Both the position numbers and the translations under genes were made by a program. A stretch of DNA of 64,000 nucleotides from Liolophura sinensis (lineage: Eukaryota > Mollusca > Polyplacophora > Chitonida > Chitonidae): the NCBI RefSeq assembly GCF_032854445.1, contig NC_088301.1:57174512-57238511 (forward strand). Direction: 5' to 3'. The notes under the pieces are model-generated. The model was given only the letters and a program-made list of their open reading frames with translations. It searched no databases and was not told the origin of the DNA. Positions 13,620 to 25,900 of the stretch are shown here, piece by piece (position 1 is the first letter of the stretch; each line of letters starts with the position of its first letter).

Positions 13620-13851
13620 GTTATTTATTTGATTGGTGTTTTACGCCGTACTCAAGATTATCTCACTTATTCGGCGGCGGCCAGCATCATGGTGGGAGAA
13701 ACCAGGCAGAGCGGGGGAAATCCACGACCATCCGCAGGTTGCTGCAGAGAGGAAGCCGGCATGAGCTGGACTTAAACTCACAGCGACTGCATTGGTGAGA
13801 GGCTTCTGGGTTACTACGCTGCGCTAGCGCGCTAACCAACTGAGCCACCTA
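13620..13851 (-). mobile_element. Full-length SINE family A with 12-bp target-site duplication
   Basis: On the minus strand it starts with a tRNA-like head, GTGGCTCAGTTGGTTAGCGC (A-box region), has a B-box-like GAGTTTAAGTCCAGCTC, then a body with CGACGGCGG-type and CATGATGCTGG segments, and ends in AACACCAATCAAATAAATAA. The flanks are a perfect 12-base duplication, GATACCTATATA, at 13608-13619 and 13852-13863. This is the reference copy for the family. Such elements are made by RNA polymerase III and moved by a partner LINE (family knowledge). Confidence 0.9.
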
Positions 13852-13854
13852 GAT

Positions 13855-13975
<121 letters not shown>

Positions 13976-14349
13976 TTGTGTGAAGATGGTTGTGGCTCAT
14001 CTTAAATTTCCAATGTTTCTTTCCAACGTTCTGAATAACCCCATACTTCATAGAAATCAAGCGCACAATTATAGTATGCACATATATGTGCCACAGAAAA
14101 TGCATGCGATTTTCGAGGTAAGATACTAAGCAAAGCACATGCCGGAAAACCGAATTAATCTACCACACAAAGATCCTTTTAATGACGAAATGACAAGAAT
14201 TTATAAAAGTCCCTCTGTTATACCTCCGGCATAGAGACAACAGCGCGACTGGTCGCAGGTAAGCAGTGAAAATACGGCCTCTTATCAAATTTATTCTAAC
14301 TATTCATATCAATGTTTCTAAATAGTAGTAAACTGCCAATCCAGCAATC

Positions 14350-14880
14350 ACTATTGCTCAACACTATAACTGTTCATATATCAGTCCGCCAATCAGCTGA
14401 TGAATTAAAGGGGTAAATAAATTTCTAATACTGGCCCAATGACCAGACTCTGTAACTGTTCGTGTATCAGCCTGTCATCCACTTATGAACCACACCACAG
14501 GTTTACTTTTCCGTAATATATTTATTTTATCGTAGTTTAATGCTGCACTAAAAAAATGTTAATAAAAGGTTTGAACCATTTATGTCTATGTGGGGAAGAA
14601 ATCACAGAGCGCCACAAATCGTATTGGTGAAAGATAAGTGGTGCCCAACAAACATGTAAAACACACGCAAGAACCCTGTCAGTCGCTTAATTCCGGCTAC
14701 CAAGGCTCTGAAAAGAAGTAGAGAAGTCGTAGAAGTTTCGTGATTGAGAATAAAACTGGTCAGATATCGGTCCACAAGTCAACTGGTGAACCAAACAAAT
14801 GGTTTGCTGCCCTTTATATGGACTCGATGATCAGACTGTATAACTGGCCAGATATCGAAACGTACATGTTATGCAGAACC
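14350..14880. repeat. Diverged repeat cluster
   Basis: At least four related segments, near 14360, 14445, 14745 and 14825, share a theme of TAACTGTTCATATATCAGTC followed by a (C/A)A(A/T)C(A/C)(A/G)CTGATGAA-like stretch. Spacing and identity are irregular, so this is an old decayed array. Nothing in it looks coding. Confidence 0.5.
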
Positions 14881-16249
14881 GCAATTATCAGTTTCAAGAA
14901 CTAACCATTTAACAGATTTATGTTACTGGATTTATATAACCCCCTAATAGTGTACCACGGTTGGCAAGACTGGTAAGAAAGCTCGGTTTCTGTTGCATTC
15001 TGTTACCACATGTCAGAAAAGAAAGAAGTTTTGTGTTTTCATCAACACACCGAGAAAGGCTCAGTCATAAATAAATCAGGCTGAAAGGCGTATGTACCTT
15101 CCCCTGAATAACGAAAAAGAAATTAGTTTGCAATAGACCCTCAACCGCAATGATGGCAACTATAAGCCCATTCCTTACAGAGCTTGTGACTCAGCTGGCA
15201 CGAGAGAAAGGTGTGTCATCCACTGCCGGTTTGTATATTAGAAGACCAGTTCTGATAATTGCATTTCGAAAAAGATCGGTCTTGGAATGCCAAATTAGAA
15301 ATCGACAATGGTTGAAGGCAAACACGCACGCCACAGAAATGGCTTGTGATTATTGACCACAAAACGCAGGTGTATAAATTCCACCCTGCGGCTGATTGTG
15401 CATGCTTAGTGTCAGTGAGTCCTCTTTATTTCGTGTTGTAGGTTAGGCTTGTGTATATATATTCATGTGTGCATATACATATATAGATCTATAAAATTTC
15501 TGCACTATATACCATATAACAAGCTGGTGAACATCCAGGGACTTATTGTGTCAACTAAATGACAATGCGTCATGGTTCTTTGCCCTCAAGCATGTTTGCA
15601 CGCCAATTTTGATTTCGAACTTCTTTATAACGGGCGTTCTTTAATTTCTCTTATAACCAGTAATAAGGGTAGGCCTACCAGCAGATTTTACTCTCACAAC
15701 AGATGGCACTAGTGTGAATTAGGACTTGCACGTCACAAGTCCTTTGTTGCGCGAGCCAAACATGCTGCGTTCTGCGGTTTCATGTGTGACATATTTTGTA
15801 ACTGTGACGCCGCGCCATTGACGTTTTTGGAATGTCCAGCGGAGTGAAATGGCGTAATACGTCTCACTTCGGACTTCTTATGGTATCCCATTATCATGTC
15901 TCTGGGTGATGCTATGACGTTGCCAATTACGACTTTGAATTTAACAGTGCATTTTGGTTTATTTCTCACCCTGAAGTTGTTCCAAGGCCTGTCTGTTTGT
16001 CACACGTGGACAAAATTTTGATTTCTGTGGCTGAAAAATAAGCTTTAAGATCGTTTTTCAAAATTTCGACTTAAGTCAGGAATGGCTTCATGGAATTGGC
16101 CCCTGATCTCGTCACAGTGTGTGTGGTCAGAACACCTAGTCCCATGTGCACACGTTTAGGGCCTCCCTGACAAATTGTCCATTGTTTAATTCGTACTGAT
16201 TTTTTTTATTCTTTAATTGGGATGCGGCATACATTTTAATCCCGTGAGG
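14881..16249. other. Intergenic, nothing recognised
   Basis: A 68-codon frame at 15150-15356 (plus) has no recognised family. The part from about 15720 to 16500 has more CG dinucleotides than its surroundings, but no promoter or exon could be supported. Confidence 0.4.
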
Positions 16250-16465
16250 TGGCGCTAGTGTGAACATTGCTTGAGCTATTTTAACGTCAAGAATGGACTG
16301 CAGCTTGTTTCGAAGTCAGTTTCGAAGTTTTTAGGCCGTGCTCGGTTTCGATTGTAACGTCGAACCGGTAGTGTCTTCAATGTGACGTAATTATGATGAA
16401 CTGGGAATAGAACATTTGACGTAAATAAAATGACGTCAGTCAAGGTCCTTCTGCAGAGCGTTTGG
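16250..16465 (+). repeat. CRE-containing dispersed element, copy 1
   Basis: Shares an ordered set of segments with 22262-22475: GCGCTAGTGTGAA near the left, then GTGACGT, GATGA, GGGAA(T/A)(A/G), GAACATTTGA(C/T)GTAA, AAAATGACGTCA and CTTGGCGTT-like sequence at the right. The TGACGTCA octamer is at 16431-16438. No terminal repeats or target-site duplication are visible, so its class is unknown. Confidence 0.65.
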
Positions 16466-17832
16466 CAGGCCAAACAAATCTTCGACTAATATGGTCTGTA
16501 TCCGTAACCTCTTTAACAGTTTCCTCCTGTTTAGTGTTGCATGTATACACTGTACAATGAATCTACGAAGTAACGTGGGGTACAGTTAACTTAAATTGTT
16601 CGACCTGTGTTAAGCGCTGAAGCGTTCGGGATCTAGAAAGCAAGGTACCCGTCAAGAGATCATTTGCGGTAAATTTTAACCCGGTCGGCGCGTACGAGGA
16701 CTCATCTTGTCCGTTGTCAGATCCTGTACTACAGAGTTGACTTGGTTTTTCCAGCTCAAACAACGATCACAAAGAGCGATTTACCCTCAGTATTTGTCTT
16801 CTTGGCTTCTTGGTATTTATGATAATTCACAACAGGCATTCCGAGTCAAACAACAACAACAAAAACAGTTTAGGGTGCCCCATTCTAGACTGTTATGATT
16901 AAGGGTATCCTGATGTGACATTTGTCAGAAAATGTGCATATCTGTATGTGTCAATATCCGTGTCCATATTTTGCACATCACCACAACCAACCCATCAAAA
17001 TAATCCTCAGAACACAGAGTATAAAGGTCATATCGAGACTATACACTAATTTATTTAAATCCATTCAAATTATATGGCATTGCCTTCTCAGAGAATGACA
17101 TGGACAAGGACCAGCAGAACTCTGTAAATTTTAATGATGCAGCCTATGACACAAAACAAGGCTTGTGCATCCCTCAAGGGCAACCTATAGCAATTTTTTT
17201 TTTAAATTTTTGACATTAAAAGTACATAGGCCCTATTAATCATCCAAAGTTTACGGTTTATGTCTGTTACATTTCTTCATCTGTTTAATGCTACAAACTT
17301 TGATATTTTCCAAAAGCACAGGTTGGGTGTCCTACATTAACACCTGAGCGTTGTTTTATATGATAGTTTATACATGTATATTAGAAATACAAAGAGATAT
17401 GCATACTTTATAGTCCATGACATTGTCTTTGAACATAATTAGATTAATCTTAATTACTGGTGGTTTCATCATTTATAAAGATTATTTTGGGCCTTTTATT
17501 ATTGGGCTACGTTTGGTATAAAACAAGATATGGTTGAAAACAGGTTTGCAGAAAATCTGACATCAGGAAACCCTTAACATGTGGGATCACATATTTAACT
17601 GCATTAGTTTGAAAGACTATCCACTATGTCTTGTAACTGCCTAAACCTGCATGAGCTGGAGAGAATCTTAAAGATTCTATTTTGCTTATTGGACATATCT
17701 GTACAGTCCCGATAAGCTTATATATGATTAAAACTATAGGCAATAGCATTTTAAAAAAGGACTTTAGGTTAACCCAATGAGTACACGAAAAAAGTAAATT
17801 TCTTATTATACAGGGTAGACACTGGCAATGTA
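16466..17832. other. Intergenic, nothing recognised
   Basis: AT-rich DNA upstream of the dynein gene. The 63-66-codon frames on both strands at 16563-16898 overlap each other and resemble no known protein. Confidence 0.4.
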
Positions 17833-17846
17833 GTTACCATGGCATC
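17833..17846. promoter_or_regulatory. X-box-like (RFX-type) motif 1
   Basis: Reads GTTACCATGGCATC, one base off the palindromic X-box GTTRCCATGGCAAC bound by RFX factors that drive ciliary genes (established knowledge). It lies 119 bases before a second match and about 2.1 kb before the first traced dynein exon. Confidence 0.5.
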
Positions 17847-17964
17847 TGCAGAAAAAACCTGATTTACGAGGCATTACTTCCTTATGTATTCACCAGAGAT
17901 GTAGCTTGGTCATGATATCATATGTGTAGATCTATTTAGTGGACATACAGAAATTGGCATTTTC

Positions 17965-17978
17965 GTTTTCATGACAAC
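17965..17978. promoter_or_regulatory. X-box-like (RFX-type) motif 2
   Basis: Reads GTTTTCATGACAAC, a full match to the nematode X-box consensus GTHNYYATRRNAAC. With equal base use I expect roughly 0.2 such matches per strand in 64 kb. It lies 185-200 bases upstream of the candidate start codons of the dynein gene, a typical spacing for ciliary genes. Confidence 0.55.
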
Positions 17979-18154
17979 TGTGGAAATGGGCAAATGTGAG
18001 GGGCAACAGTTTGTGACTTCTGTATGTAGCTATATACAGTAGCTATAAGGAAATGGGTATCCGATTACTTTGGCATCTGTGTTAAAGGAACAAAGTAAAG
18101 ACGTGACATATTATTGCTCATTCGTCTTTCTGTCCACCAAAAAAAAAAAAAAAG

Positions 18155-18216
18155 ATGAAGGTATGTATAGAGCAGACATGGATAATATGACCACTCCTGT
18201 CATCTCTGATATACAT
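18155..18216 (+). CDS. Candidate first coding exon of DNAH3-like (tentative)
   Basis: The exon at 19921 is open in phase 0 but meets a stop upstream without any ATG, so a 5' exon is needed. Two overlapping choices here supply an ATG and a GTATGT donor in phase 0: ATG AAG ending at 18160, or ATGs at 18163 and 18178 ending at 18216 (peptide MYRADMDNMTTPVISDIH). The ATG at 18178 has a good context, a G three bases before it and a G after it. Placement just downstream of two X-box motifs supports the region. This is inference without transcript evidence. Confidence 0.35.
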
Positions 18217-19920
18217 GTATGTAGTTGTAACATTCGTTCTCTTGATACAGACTCAACACAAGTGTCCAGGCTACAAATCTAGTTTTACTGTACAGGGTTA
18301 AGGCTACATGCCATTAGACTCATAACAGCACATTTCACAAGTAATGTCTACATAGTGCAAGATTATTGTCCAGCCACACTCTGCCTTAACTACTTCTTAT
18401 TTACCATTTGTTTTCAACCTTTCGTAGTGGTTTAAACATGCAAAAATCTTTAACTGTCAAGTTACTATAGCTATGATACATAGCTCTATTATGGTGACAG
18501 GAAGTGACAACATCTTATAGGCTGTAAGTACTTGAATATCCACACAGCAGGGTAACCACTCCATTGCACAGTATGTCATAAAATGACAGTCTTGCTTATA
18601 AGATTTAAGTACAACTTGGTTGTGCAGATTAACCTAATAACATATACTGTTCTGCTTGAACATACATTATTTAAGACTATGACCTTGGTAAATGACAAAT
18701 ATACAATAAACTAATATGTAACATATGACTATCTGGTCATAGATATATTATACAGGCAGGCAGACTGTCAGACAGAAAGACATAATAACCATAGCATAGT
18801 ACCATCTGCCTTACGGTGGGCATATTTGAAAACAGAACTATCTGCACAGCATTGTGATAGTCTGTGAAACCTGATTTCAGTTTCGTTGGAATTCCTAGCA
18901 ATTCGTAGCAATTCCAGACTGAAAAATTTGTATAAGTATGCATGTATGTGTACTTCAATGTAAAGTTAGATTACAAAATTATGGTATCTGTCAGACAGAT
19001 GTTGTCAGTGACTTGCTAAAAGAGGTGTGTAAAGGAAATGCCTGGCTTTTGAAGTACAATGTAGTTCTCATGGAAGGTACAATTTGAGTCTTTCCCTTAT
19101 TGTTACCACCCTTGATGAGAAATATTTGCCACAATAATGCAATGTAAACCCATTATTTCATAAATTGTCCATGTGGCACATGCTTTTGTTCATTGAGAAC
19201 AAATGACAGTGATGTTATGTCTGAATTGATAAAATCACAGCAAATATGCAGCCCATGGCAGCCCAATAGAAAGATGGCCAGCCTGCCTCTCTGTGACATG
19301 TCGGAGATAAATTATTCAGACCGGTCAGGAAGGGTTGTTGTCATGAACTCGGACTGTCAGTTTTATATACTCTGAACTGATTATGAGTTAAAATAGGTTG
19401 GAGGCCTTGTTGAATACTGCAAAAGCAATGTACTCTGCAAAAACAAACTTACATGGTTGTACAGTTAACCATTTCATCATCTCATAGTAAGTCTAATCAC
19501 CCATTACTAAATTTTGTTAGTCGTAGCATATATTTGAACTACATCTATGCGCTGGAACTTACAGTTTGAGCTGGTGTCAGTGGCCATGGTGAAACAGCTA
19601 GTGTTGTATCTGGCTGTCCTGTAACTGCACACAATTATAATGCAAACAAAATAAATGTTGGTGATCTATGCCTTCACAAATATTGCTGTATCCACATTCA
19701 GTTTCATTGTCCAGATTTTGCTCACAAAATACAGATTGCACATTATAAATCGATTTGGATGCTTTTAGCAGTTCATTTGACCTCACTTCAGTTTGGCTCA
19801 TACCAAAGCAGCCAAGTCAAAAAGTAGAAGGTATATAAAACCCATGGTAATACATGCATTAATGACATATTCTAGTTTCCAGCCTTATTCATAATTTCAG
19901 TTTTTGTTGCCTTGTTTCAG

Positions 19921-22900
19921 GTAAGCAGCTTTCACCGAGGGGTGACAGTTGCTCATCCTAATGAGTTTGAGTTACAGTACCGACCTAGTGTTATAGAACA
20001 TTTACCTCCACTAAGTGCTCCCAAGGTGAGTGTTTTAGGTACACAAGTACATTACTTATATAATTGTCGATGATATGCCACATCTATCATGACATATTAT
20101 TCACGTACAAACATGTCCTCTGAATTGTTTTAGCTTTAATAGTAAGGTTCAGACAGTATATTTCAGGTGTATATGTACCGATGTTAATATGTCGTGCTTG
20201 AAAGACTGGCATGCTAACATAGGGGTCATATGGTAAGCTTACCCCCAAGGGATTAGAACAGATGCGATCACACGTAAAAGTGTTACAAAAGGTGTCATTA
20301 CTCCTGGTTGTATTTTAAGCAATAATTAGAAAAGTTTTGATTGGTGTTAGGAAAAAGGTGCTCATAGTTGTGAGTAACTTATATGAGCAATATTTACCAG
20401 TATTTGTCTTTTGCAAACCCAGTTTTCTTTCAAAGGTTTATTGATTAGTTCTAGTTTTCTATAGGGTGTGTGGTGACCTAAAGAAACCGGGTGTCAGTTC
20501 CCTTTGACAGGGTTTTGTTGACATTGAACTTAGTCACGCAGACAAATTGGAGCAGCCACTTAATCTGCAGAATTACCTGGTATGACACCAGCCACTTTCT
20601 GTGTGATTTATCACCTGTAATAGTATAGGTCTACCTGGGTGTAGGTCACATGATGACTTCAATACTGGCCGTGTAGCTGTAGTACACACATTGTATGGAC
20701 TTATGGTACATATTGTAGTCATGTGCATTGGTAATGTTTTTAACCTAATCGAGCCTGTAAGTCATGTAAGTAATTACATACTTGTTTAAGGCATTAAAGC
20801 TACACCCAACATAGTTTATGTGCACACCATTGATGTAAAATGGTGGTTCTGTTCTCTGGGTTTAGCAATAAAGATTTAGCAGTAAAGGAAAGATAAATTG
20901 ATTGTTCATCAGAGGAGCTTTCAGTGGTATTACCTTGAGTCATTTCTAGGCAAAAGTAATAATATAATTTACTGCTGAGTGCTGAGTATATAGAAAATTA
21001 TTAGGAAGTGCTGCAGATGTATTTACCTATTTAGGCTGGACATTGTTGCCTTGATTACCCGTGATACATCAGCGACCATAAAAAATTACTTGTGGGATTA
21101 ATAGAATTGCAAAGCCTGAGATGACACAAAGCTGTATTAATATGATGCTCTGTCAAATCTTGATGCATAATGTTGCATTAAAACCTTGACCTACATGTAA
21201 GAGATGTTGCTCTGGGATAAGGGTTTTACTTTACTAGACGAAGGAGTTTTAGTGGTAAGAAATCCTTAGCGATAGCTAAGGTGTCAGTTGTTAGAGCTAC
21301 CTCTTCCCAGGCTGTTTAAGTACTTGTCCGTTGGCAAAATCCAAGCGCTAATACGTCTGAACGAAAGCCGTCATTTGGTGCCGTGATGCTGCAAAGTGTT
21401 CTGTTGAAATTGAACTCAATGCCATTATGCACTAAATGCGGTCACTAGCTTTCTGCTGTGACCAAACTTCGTTCAGGTCTGCCCTCTATTTATTAGTCAG
21501 GTCAGTGCATTTACGCTGTCTCCTGTCATTTGATTTTTTTTTTTTTTTTTTGATTGGTGTTTTACGCCGTACTCAAGAATATTTCACTTATACGACGGCG
21601 GCCAGCATTATGGTGGGTGGAAACCAGGCAGAGCCTGGCGGAAACCCATGACCATCCGCAGGTTGCTGGCAGACCTTCCCACGTACGGCCAGAGAGGAAG
21701 CCAGCATGAGCTGGTCTTGAACTCACAGCGACCGCATTGGTGAGATCCTGTCATTTGTGTCGTCAGGTCCAGTCTACAAACCAACTATTAACTTTGTGAC
21801 AGCGTATAGGTAATTCCTGAGAAGGCTTCCGAGTTAAAACAAAATATGAAAACCTTTGTTGGATATTACACACACTACAAGGAGCTATACCTGTAAAAGT
21901 ATTAATCATCAAAAGAAAATAAAAACACTCAGGAATATAACACATGCTGGTCTGGCCTTGAGAGCCATGTGATTCTCAGCAGGTATGACAGATATGTTTT
22001 ATGGTGGCTTCTGATCCACCCTGAACTATGCTGATCACCATGCATGCTGTGGCCCTCCCCCCATTTAGCCTTTGTGCTATCCGAGGGTTCCACTGGACAT
22101 GTATGATGGTTGACTCTGCTGCAATAGAACCGACCTAATAAGCAAATGACTTTATTAGCCACATGTTCACGTAGCCAATTTGCACTAACGATTGGTCTGT
22201 TTTCGCATCATGGTGAAACCAAACAAGGCTTATTAAAACCTGTCAACCACCCAAGTTTCTTGGCCTGCGCTAGTGTGAAGCAGGGTTTTGAGCCATTGTT
22301 ACATGTATATCAAAAATGGTTTGTAGCATGTCTACACCGTTATAGTGTATCATTTTCCATTCGTACTGTCTTATATGTGACGTCATCACGATGAGATGGG
22401 AAAGGAACATTTGATGTAATAAAATGACGTCAAGATCCTGCTGCTTGGCGTTTAAGAGGTCCCTGTTCACATGTAATATCGGTATATGCTATGACAGTGC
22501 CCTTTGAAATGGACTATTGGGTAGTGATTTTTGCAGAGGCAGTTATTTGCATTGGTTGCTAATTGACAATGATGAATGGATAACTGTTAAGTCACTATAT
22601 TTGCTTTGTACAATGCAATGGCCATTTTATTAATGAAAATGAAGAATTATGATGGAATACATGTTTGGTCATGATTTGGTCACCTGATTTCGCATCTCGT
22701 GCTAATTTAGGCTTTGGTATTAAGTGTTTAAATGCCAGTATGGGTTTCCTTATATTATCAGAAAATTAACAAGATACATGTAAGTTCAGTTACTTAGTGA
22801 ATTAAAATAAGACTTTACAGATCAAGTTTTCATTGTATTGTTTGTAAATGGTCAAAGAAAGCATTTTTGATAATGGGGAACTCGTAAAGCTCCTTCCTGT

Positions 22901-25900
22901 GTGTACCAAGACGGTCTAAGGCTGTGAACTCATTACACGTGCTGCTTTAATGGGTACAGTATGTAGAAGTATCTTGATCTTGAATTTTTAGCCTGTCTGT
23001 TCCTGACCTAGCCTCATGCGTATTGGAATAATGGTAAACGTTAAAGATGATACAATAAAAAGTACTGCATGTATTGTGCTCAGCTGTTGCATACTTGTTA
23101 AGCACAATAACACAAAAGAAATGCTTCGTCATTGAATGCTCTATGTGCTTAACAGTTACTGTAAATTACAAAATTTACAACTTAGTGATAGTATTTGGTA
23201 ATGGTAGCATTTCAGCATACTGGATGTATTGAGCATGTAAAGCATAATAACATGACTTTCCTCCCAGTTCCTTTATGCTCTGCATGTGTGTTAATTACAA
23301 TATTGAAGTTTAAAGATTTCTTGACGTTCATATCTGTTTTGTGTCCATGTAAAAATGTTCTACTGTAAAAAAAAAATAGGGCCTTATATTTGTGTCACTT
23401 TGGGTCACCACGATTTCCCAGGTTCATTTTACCATGGTCTTTGATCAAGCACATTCATGATGTCCTATTGTGAGATACTTTACAGGACATTATAATTTTA
23501 ATGTAAGTTGCATTTTGCAGAATTATTACTGAAGCAGTTTATATGTTAGTAATCCTTATGCACTGACAACCAACAAAATCTCAAAGTTTTACAAATTATG
23601 GTCCTTACCTATATCTTGAACATAATTATTTTATCCTTTGTGCATGTACAATTTATGATCCCTGTGAAAATTGTCAGTGACATTGAGTTTACGTGAAAGC
23701 CATTTTTGTTGCTGCCTTGTTATGGAGAAGCCACCAAGTCATCACTTACTACAAATTGGTATGAATGGATACTGGTGAATTATTATGTGAGGAAAGAAAT
23801 GCTTAGTGTATTAGCAAGTTTTGTTGCGGTCTCCTGATATCAAATGATGGAAAGTTTTGCTCCATTAAAAACTTCATTGTTGTATGCTCAACATCCATAC
23901 CACCAGGATGATGAGTTTCATCTCCAAATTGTGTGACCCACTATTATTTAATTTGTTTGACATTGCATGTTGTGTATTTCCTGTCTTTTCTTTATAAATG
24001 CTGAAATAAAATCACAGATCCATAGTACTCTATCTGTAAGGTTTTGATGCCCCGGGAAAAACTATTTGGTGGCTTTGAATACTTTGATAAGTTTATTGTG
24101 AACAAACAAGCACTTTGTAGAACATTAGGTAAAATTACAGATGGTTTTTTCCTTGGATGTCTTTTACAGATGTTTAACACATAGTTTGGCATGTGTTGCT
24201 GAGAATTTCATTACCTTTGCATTGCCTGTTCGTCAGTATGTGGTTGCGTGCTTTTTTCAGATGCAAGAAGGTTATTTCTTTTCTACACTGGCTCCATGGT
24301 TTAAGTTTAAATTATTCAATGCAGCTAAGAATACAAGCATGCGTGAACAGCAGTCCTAGGTGAGATAGTCTGTGAACAATACTTAACCACAGATTGGTGC
24401 TAAAGCTAAGTCAATTCAGGCAAGGGACAAGGAACACAAAGCAAGACACCAGTGATTTATTGTCGTGAAAAGGAAAATGAGACCCTCTCATGTGATGTGT
24501 TTGTTTATTTGATTGGTGTTTTATGCGGCATACAAGTATACTTCACTCATATGGCAGTGGCTGGCATTATGGTGGGAGGAGGGGTGGAAGGCTTGGTTTT
24601 GGGGGGTAGGGGGAGGTTAAGCCAGCATCCTCTCCTTTTACATAAAATGAATTTATTTATTCATTTATAGGATTGGTGTTTAATGTTGTGATCAAGAATT
24701 TTCCACCTTCAGGTTTATGGTTGGAATGCAGTTAGGTTTGTGGGTGGACCGCAGTTTTGTTTTGTGGGTGAACTGCAGTCAGGTTTATGGGTGGACCGCA
24801 GTCAGGTTTATGGGTGGACCGCAGTCTGGTTTGTGGGTGGAACGCAGTTTGGTTTGTGGGTGGACCGCAGTTTGGTTTGTGGGTGAACCACAGTCATGTT
24901 GCTCAGTTGGTTAGTGCGCTAGTGCAGAGTAATGGCCCACAAGTGTCTCTCCAATGCAGTCGCTGTGAGTTTAAGTCCAGCTCATGCCGGCTTCCTCTTT
25001 GTCTGTACGTGGGAAGGTCTGCCAGCAACCTGCGGATGGCTGTGGGTTTCCCCCGGGTTGTGCCCGGTTTCCACCCACCATAATGCTGGCCGCCATCATA
25101 TAAGTGAAATATTCTTGAGTGTGGCGTAAAACACCAATCAAATAAATAAATAAACAGTCATGTTTATGCTTGGACCGATGTCAGGTTTATGGTGTTACTG
25201 AAGTCAGGTTTATGGGTGGACGGCAGTCAGGTTTGAGGGTGGACAATATTCATGTTTGTGGTGGGATCGCAATCATGTTTATGGTGGGACCGAAGTCAGG
25301 TATGTGGTCGGAGTGGTAAGGTTTGTGGGTGGGCTCAGTCAGGTAGATGGCGGACCGAAGTCAAGTTTATGGGTGGACGGCAGTCAATCTTTTTGGACTG
25401 CAGTTAGGTTTGTGGGTGAACCACAGTCATGTTGCTCAGTTGGTTAGTGCGCTAGTGCAGAGTAATGGCCCACAAGTGTCTCTCCAATGCAGTCGCTGTG
25501 AGTTTAAGTCCAGCTCATGCCGGCTTCCTCTTTGTCTGTACGTGGGAAGGTCTGCCAGCAACCTGCGGATGGCTGTGGGTTTCCCCCGGGTTGTGCCCGG
25601 TTTCCACCCACCATAATGCTGGCCGCCATCATATAAGTGAAATATTCTTGAGTGTGGCGTAAAACACCAATCAAATAAATAAATAAACAGTCATGTTTAT
25701 GCTTGGACCGATGTCAGGTTTATGGTGTTACTGAAGTCAGGTTTATGGGTGGACGGCAGTCAGGTTTGAGGGTGGACAATATTCATGTTTGTGGTGGGAT
25801 CGCAATCATGTTTATGGTGGGACCGAAGTCAGGTATGTGGTCGGAGTGGTAAGGTTTGTGGGTGGACCTCAGTCAGGTTGATGGCGGACCGAAGTCAAGT

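Noticed and set aside
24898-24990. Possible tRNA gene (A- and B-box-like sequences)
   Set aside because: The tRNA-like head continues into a SINE body and tail and occurs in other copies; no complete cloverleaf is apparent. The same holds for 42370-42435 and for 13770-13851 on the minus strand.
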